A stretch of DNA of 64,000 bases from Sipunculus nudus (taxonomy: Eukaryota > Annelida > Sipuncula > Golfingiida > Sipunculidae), in contig CM049314.1 of NCBI GenBank assembly GCA_026874595.1, forward strand, positions 30,701,729 through 30,765,728, written 5' to 3'. Made by a program: the position numbers and the translations under genes. The notes under the pieces were generated by a model that did no database searches, was not told the DNA's origin, and saw nothing but the letters and a program-made list of their open reading frames with translations. Position 1 is the stretch's first letter, and each line of letters begins with the position of its first letter. Below are positions 58,540 through 64,000 of this stretch, one piece after another.

Positions 58540-59100
58540 TGGATGTCTCTCATTAAGGTGTAGGTGGAATCTGTGAGAGCCCGGAATCCAAGGTAGCCGC
58601 CATCCATCATATTGAAATTTATTTTTTTCAACGGTATGGCCTGCAATGCTGTCCAGTACATGAACTATTGGTTTTAGGGGTGTCGAGGTATTCATATATA
58701 ATATCAAATTTGTGATTTGACCTTTATTGACTTTAAAATCTGTGACGGCCAACTATTTTTGGTTAGAAAATATATTTTCTCTCACATTTGTCATACGGCA
58801 TCCATAATGAGCTCTGTGGTCTCCATCGATGTCGGTTCTTTAAATGTTAATTTGACAATATGGCGAAAGTGTCTCTCTCTAAAATGAGAGTGGAACCCGG
58901 AAAAAGCCTGAAAACCAAGATGGTCGCTCTCATCCATTTTGAAGTTATTGTTTTAATGATTTTCTTGCAGTACCCTCCAGTAACTTGAATGTCGGGTGTT
59001 CGGGGTCTGGGAAGTCATATTTGATGTAAAATGTATTTTTAACCTATTACAATTCTATAATCCAAGATGGCTGCCGAATTTTGTAGCCCAAGGCCAGTTA
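58540..59100. repeat. Dispersed repeat family F, copy 2
   Basis: Two related sub-blocks about 320 bp apart ('agcccggaatccaaggtagc' and 'agcctgaaaaccaagatggt', each followed by 'cat(t)tt...gaa.tt'). It resembles 53290-53780 inverted. Confidence 0.6.
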
Positions 59101-59819
59101 TACTTTCACTGTTGTCTCCAAAACAGGTTTTGCTGGAAGTTCCAGTCATGTTGGGTATAATACTTAGCTGCAGAACTATGCTAACATGTACGGCAGAACT
59201 ATGCTAAATATACAGTGGTTATCTCATGGGCGAAATGGTTTGATGAGAAATTATCTTTTCAAAATATTGATAAAAAATTCTGAGTCATGGCGAAGTTATT
59301 ACACTGCATCGTTTAGCTTGGGACAAAGCTATCTGAGTCTAGCCCTTGAGTTCAAGTCGACTTTTTGTTGTAGTTGGGCGTTTCTCCTGTGAATAATAAT
59401 TAAGCGGAGGCAGTCTTGGTCGGAACCACGAGCCTGATACATCCAAATATTATATAGTCTAGTCCATGGCATTAATATCAGGTGAAAGTCTTAGTCCAGG
59501 CCGATCAATGCCAATTCCAAATCTCAGTCCTTGAGATTAGGACCCCACTCTTTGATACCGGGTCAGCGCCTGAGTGTGATCCTATTTTAAAAGTACATTT
59601 CTATAAGAATTTAATGATTTTAATGGGCATTTAAGATAATCATATTTATTCTCACGGTTGTTCAAAATTTTGTTAAAGAACCCTATAGACTTTTCCCAGC
59701 CCTCATTACATGTATGTATTTAGTTATTTATATATAACTAAACATTAAACTTCAATAAATGCATGAAGAAACACAACGTAGAAGTACACAGTCTCAATTT
59801 CATATGTTAACGTAGCCCT
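59101..59819. repeat. Repeat arm G plus unassigned sequence
   Basis: About 59110-59200 matches 60610-60700 in reverse complement ('tgctggaagtt' and 'catgttgggtataat' blocks). The ORFs in both arms have no recognisable domain. The remainder to 59819 is unassigned. Confidence 0.45.
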
Positions 59820-60357
59820 GACAACCCGACTCGGTAGCCTATCGGATAATTCGGCTGGTAAGCCTACTCGAGTCGTGATTCATGTAATATCGAGGAATGA
59901 TTTGCAGTGGTCTTGCATCAGGTTGCATTCATATTGTGGTAAACAGCCCATAATCTCAATATCTTGCTAAGAATGATGAACCAACACAATTGTATACATG
60001 TTAGCTCACAACCCAAACTGAAACACCGTCTTCATGGACACGGGTCATTTCCTGTATGGCCTGCAAGCTGCCTGCACCCTGTAACCCGTGCGAGCCATGC
60101 TTGTGTTCATGCGGTCATAAATTCAACAAACATGCCGAGGAGATTAACAATATGCTGGGTTAAAACGGATTTTTTTCTTGCTCATGTTTGGTATTATAAG
60201 AAAGTACACAAAAATGTTAACGATTGGTTTATGTTGACTGACAGTTAACCTGTAGGCCATGAAGCGTTGTCAGAGATAACGAAAATATTTGCATCTTCAT
60301 AAGGCCTTATAATGCCTTATTGGTCGTAATGCCAGAGGGTCGATATGACGCTAATTT
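59820..60357. repeat. Dispersed repeat family B, copy 2 (inverted)
   Basis: Reverse complement match to 2025-2610 over nearly its whole length. Examples are 'gtaaacagcccataatctca' here and the complementary 'atgggctgtttaccacaata' there. Confidence 0.75.
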
Positions 60358-61429
60358 TAACGTCTTTTTATTCAGTATATATACTTTAATGATTCGACTC
60401 GAACTCAGATTCTTGTTCCATCTGGTTTGCAAAGGCTCTACCTGCAGACTTAAACTCAAAGGCCTGACCTGGACTCAACAAGCATGGTCGCCAGTTTAAC
60501 GATGGAGCGTTATTTCTTTGCCAATATCAATATTTTGAAGTTTTACTTTTGCATCAATCATTTTTATCGAGGAGATAACCACTACGTATTTAGCATAGTT
60601 CTGACTCACACGTAAGCAAAGTTCTGTCGCATATTATTATACCCAACATGATCAGAACTTCCAGCAGAACCTTTTATGGAGACAACATTGAAAGAATACA
60701 CGGTCACGGAATTGCTCCAGATGAACCAACCAAAATCTCTGAACCATAAATATGCTTCAATGCTTCGTAGTACGAATTTCTTTCGCAAAGAATTTCGTAT
60801 GTGGAAATTTATTGGAACCGTTTCTGAAAATCGAATATTGAGACAACGATTGTAAAAAAGTACATAAACTACGTGAAATATTTTGTATTACCGTAGTATA
60901 GGGTTTTGCCTTAAATTGATTCATGAAAGGGGTAAATCAATTTGACACTTAACGCCACTTTTAGCAGCGAATAAGCATTAACCTTTTTATGAACTTGCCA
61001 GGGAAGAAACGTCCTAGGACGTGCAGCTTGAGCAAGTTCCATACACGGACTAATGTATTTATTGTTAGTAGAGCGAACAATCTGCGACGTTTGATCCGCA
61101 GTAACTTAATGTTTGTTGAAAAAAAATAGCTTGGAGACAATCGCCCAGGGAAGATTTTCAGAAAATTTAAAAACTGCACAAAATTAAGTCAAGGCTTCCT
61201 TCGGCGGCATAAACTTTGACTTATTGGTATCAACTACAAAGCATTTGTAGCTAAAGGGATCAATATCGTAACATGTTTCTGTAGTGTACATATAGCTATC
61301 TAAATTTACACAATTTCGTTTGTTTTTCTTACTCTGTGAATACGAGGTAAGGTTTCTCAGCTATTAAATATTGTGGCCTGTGTAAGGTCCACTTAATGTA
61401 ATGGTTAAGTGAAGTTAAATGGTTAATTT
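60358..61429. other. Intergenic or intronic, nothing recognised
   Basis: Contains repeat arm G at about 60600-60720. No exon recognised. Confidence 0.4.
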
Positions 61430-62290
61430 GTGGATCGCAAGAAAGTCGCCGAATTCCAAGCCCGCCAGGAAGTAGAGCGTATTTTACGCTTAAAATCTAA
61501 CCTGTCACATATCGGACGGGGTTCGAGTGGTGCCGATAAAACGATGGTGATAAAAAAATCGTCCATTAATCGACAATAAACAAATGGTAGTCGGGCGAAG
61601 GCAGCCTGGCATAATGGCACGCGCCGTCCGAGTTGCTGTGGATGGTCCATTGGTCTTTCGATGCCCACTAGACACACGGGCGACGCACGACCTGACGTCC
61701 TCCGACATCCTCCGATATATATCACATATGATGTAAAAAAATGGTCATATCATTTTTCATAAGTCTGACAGAGTGACGGTTGCTGCACAGCTACTAAACA
61801 ATGGTGGTTGGCTAAGATGCCGCAAAAGAAGACCAAGGGAGCAAAGAAACACGTTCCTAAGAAGCAGGTGGCATGAAAGCCTTAGGGAGCATGAACTTGA
61901 AGCTGAGTTGACAGGAGGAGCCCGGCCAGGGGGCCGAAGTATCTCCCGACGTCGGCTGACACCAGTCGCCGTGCAGCTCTGTCGACCTCCGCCCGAATTG
62001 TAAAGCATAAATTCGTTTAAAATCGTCGGATTGCTGCCCGAATACCTATCGCATATGGCCGCTGCCCGAACGATCTACGGGCATTCTGTTACGAGCTCTG
62101 GGAACTCAAAAATCGCCATTGGAAAATCGCTGAATTAAGAACAGGTTTCGGTGTTCTGCGATCGTCGGCCGATCCCTGAAAATCGCGGCGAAGTCCGCAG
62201 TGATCGAGCAAACACCGGCCATATTCCTGCGGAAAATACCCTTTTCAGCTCAAGAGAGGTCGGACGGACTCCGTTTTGGATACATGACGG
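61430..62290. other. CpG-rich patch, possible promoter or recent insertion
   Basis: CpG is markedly denser than in flanking DNA, and G+C is higher. Overlapping ORFs occur on both strands (minus 61423-61725, minus 61757-62008, plus 61773-62003), Arg-rich and unrecognised. Candidate explanations are an unmethylated promoter island, or a young DNA element with arginine-rich coding remains. I see no domain that decides. Confidence 0.35.
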
Positions 62291-63608
62291 CCTCTAAACT
62301 GATCGATTTTAACATAACTATGTAACAGGTTTAGAAATCTTTCTTATATGATATTAACTGATGTAAATGGCCGTTTGTTTGACGACAGGTAGATGTTCAT
62401 TTTATCACATTCCCATTCTCCAGCTGCACCTCTTGTGCAGATTGCCTCTGCTTCTGCTTGCTCAAGTCAAATTTGCTGTGACCATCCCATCTCTTCTTCA
62501 AAGGATGTCATTGACAGCTATCAGAATCAGCAGCTGACTAAATAAAGATGATGGGACTTGAGAGTACATGGGGGTAACGAATTAAGAGGGATCAGTATCA
62601 TCGTTATAAGCGGCTTTTCTAACATGTTTTCTAACATTTTTTTTCCGGTGGAGGTAAAGGAATTAATAGTTTATGCGGTATAATCTGTTTCTTAAAGTTT
62701 TCATATCTGTATTTAATGCATTGTATATGCCTTTTTATGGCATCAGGTATCACCTAATGAATGGAAATCCTAAAGACAAATGTAAATAAAACATCGTGTG
62801 TGTCCACGCTCAGTGCAAAAACCATGCCATATCAGTATATGTTTGGCCTTTTTTTTCTGCCAAATTTTACCTTCACCCTGACTTTAATGCGTGCTATATG
62901 ATTTTTATGACTTGATAAGTATAAAAGACGGGTATCTTAAAGAATATTTGGAAATTGCACCTTAGATGTGTTTCTGTGTCACAAAGTTATGGACTCACGG
63001 CCATTTAAAAATTAGTCACACCTTATAATGGCGGTCATTTTGGATGTTGGGTAAAACTTGCAATTTTCAATGGGGGAATTGTGTGTAGTTTTATTTGCGC
63101 ATTAAGACACCATCAATCCATTTCCATATTAGGAAACTTTGATATCATTTCTCTTAATAAAAATGGTTCATTGCTTAGATTATAATAAAAGATAGCACAA
63201 ACCAAGACCTTTGTAGGAGTTTTCTTTTTATTTATACGATTTTTGCATTTCACAAATAAATCTGTTATTAGTGTTCCGGGTGGTAGTAAATTCCTCTTGG
63301 CCGCTATGCAACACGTTCAACATAAGAATCAGGTATCAGTGTTACCTGATTTAGAGTTGAAAGCTGACATTAAGATGAATGTGTCTGTGTTGTTATTAAC
63401 CGTTTAACTGCATGATCTATTACCTTCAGCTAACTGCTGTATGTTTTGTATATTCATTTCAAGTAAATTAAATTTGAAATTTAATTGAATAACAAATAGT
63501 CAACAGTTCATAAATACAACTTTGCAGTACGTGCATTGACAAAATAACTGATACTTGAATTGACGTAGCCTTGAATTGAAGCGTATTTTTTACTTGGAGG
63601 ATATTATA
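62291..63608. other. Intergenic, nothing firmly recognised
   Basis: A short plus-strand frame near 62425-62543 ends in a stop (SSSKDVIDSYQNQQLTK) and may be a coding relic, but the family is unknown. The rest is AT-rich. Confidence 0.35.
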
Positions 63609-63609
63609 A

Positions 63610-63956
63610 TTAGGCACAAAAAAAAGAAATAAATTAAAGGTATGGTTCTCATGCACCGCCTGCATCAAATTTCAACCCCCACATCAAAAATTTTTATTTT
63701 GATTTTCAAAAAAAAACTTATCAATTTTGAGCTGCAGCCGCTCGGACATTTCTTTCAAGAAGATAAAATCATTTATATCCTTTGTTATGTAGTGCTTTTA
63801 CTTATTTAGCGAAATAAATCTGTTATTATCATGCTTTTCACTTATCATTTGACATTTTCATCGAAACATACCAAAAAATTTAAAATAAAAAAACCGACGG
63901 CCGCATTGATTTCTGAAAAAAAGTGCCTGAGAACCATACTTTTTTATTTTGGCTTT
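63610..63956. mobile_element. MITE, 'ggtatggttctcaggc' family, copy 3
   Basis: Left end ggtatggttctcatgcacc, right end gtgcctgagaaccatact, with the shared body 'cttatttagcgaaataaatc' and 'tgttattatcatgcttttc' also in the 34771 copy. Confidence 0.85.
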
Positions 63957-64000
63957 AAATCAATAAAAACAATTTATCCAATATCTATTTTGTCTGAAAC

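Overview
The window reads as nuclear DNA of an invertebrate animal, most likely a mollusc and plausibly a bivalve. It is AT-rich and gene-poor. Genes have introns with GT/AG borders, and most of the sequence is repeats: long TA and GA microsatellites, about a dozen G or C homopolymer runs, tRNA-derived SINEs, MITE-like elements, and repeats with tandem cores resembling the pearl/Helentron-type elements known from bivalves. The assignment is inference; no marker gene fixes the species.

Three protein-coding loci are well supported, all on the minus strand. (1) 5381-6949 is an intact 522-residue UDP-glycosyltransferase, with a frameshifted C-terminal fragment of a sister gene at 11599-11863. (2) 20048-23842 is one large exon for a 1264-residue protein: a stonustoxin(SNTX)-like N-terminal module, two fibronectin type III domains, a P-loop GTPase, and a Cys-rich plus helical tail. 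(3) 57551-50792 is a gene I assembled from four exons with matching splice phases. They encode a complete PLAT domain (three exons) and a terminal Cys-rich PAN/apple-like exon with a stop. Its 5' exons were not found. A rearranged relative lies at 42650-44593: two PLAT exons in the same orientation, and a truncated PAN exon on the opposite strand.

Layout: 0-5 kb repeats; 5-7 kb UGT; 7-15 kb nested transposon debris (a LINE split by a MITE, SINEs, UGT pseudogene); 15-17.5 kb pearl-like repeat; 20-24 kb SNTX-GTPase; 24.8-34 kb three more pearl-like elements separated by 46-bp and 39-bp minisatellites; 34-42 kb MITEs, SINE, inverted repeat families and one degraded exon; 42.6-44.6 kb broken PLAT/PAN relative; 46.7-49 kb inverted copy of the repeat at the left end of the window; 50.8-57.6 kb PLAT-PAN gene with a dead Penelope-like element in one intron; 58-64 kb repeats and a CpG-rich patch.

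The three gene families (xenobiotic or lipophile conjugation, an SNTX/GTPase protein of suspected defence type, and an extracellular-type PLAT/PAN protein) have no evident shared pathway. Nothing indicates coordinated expression.
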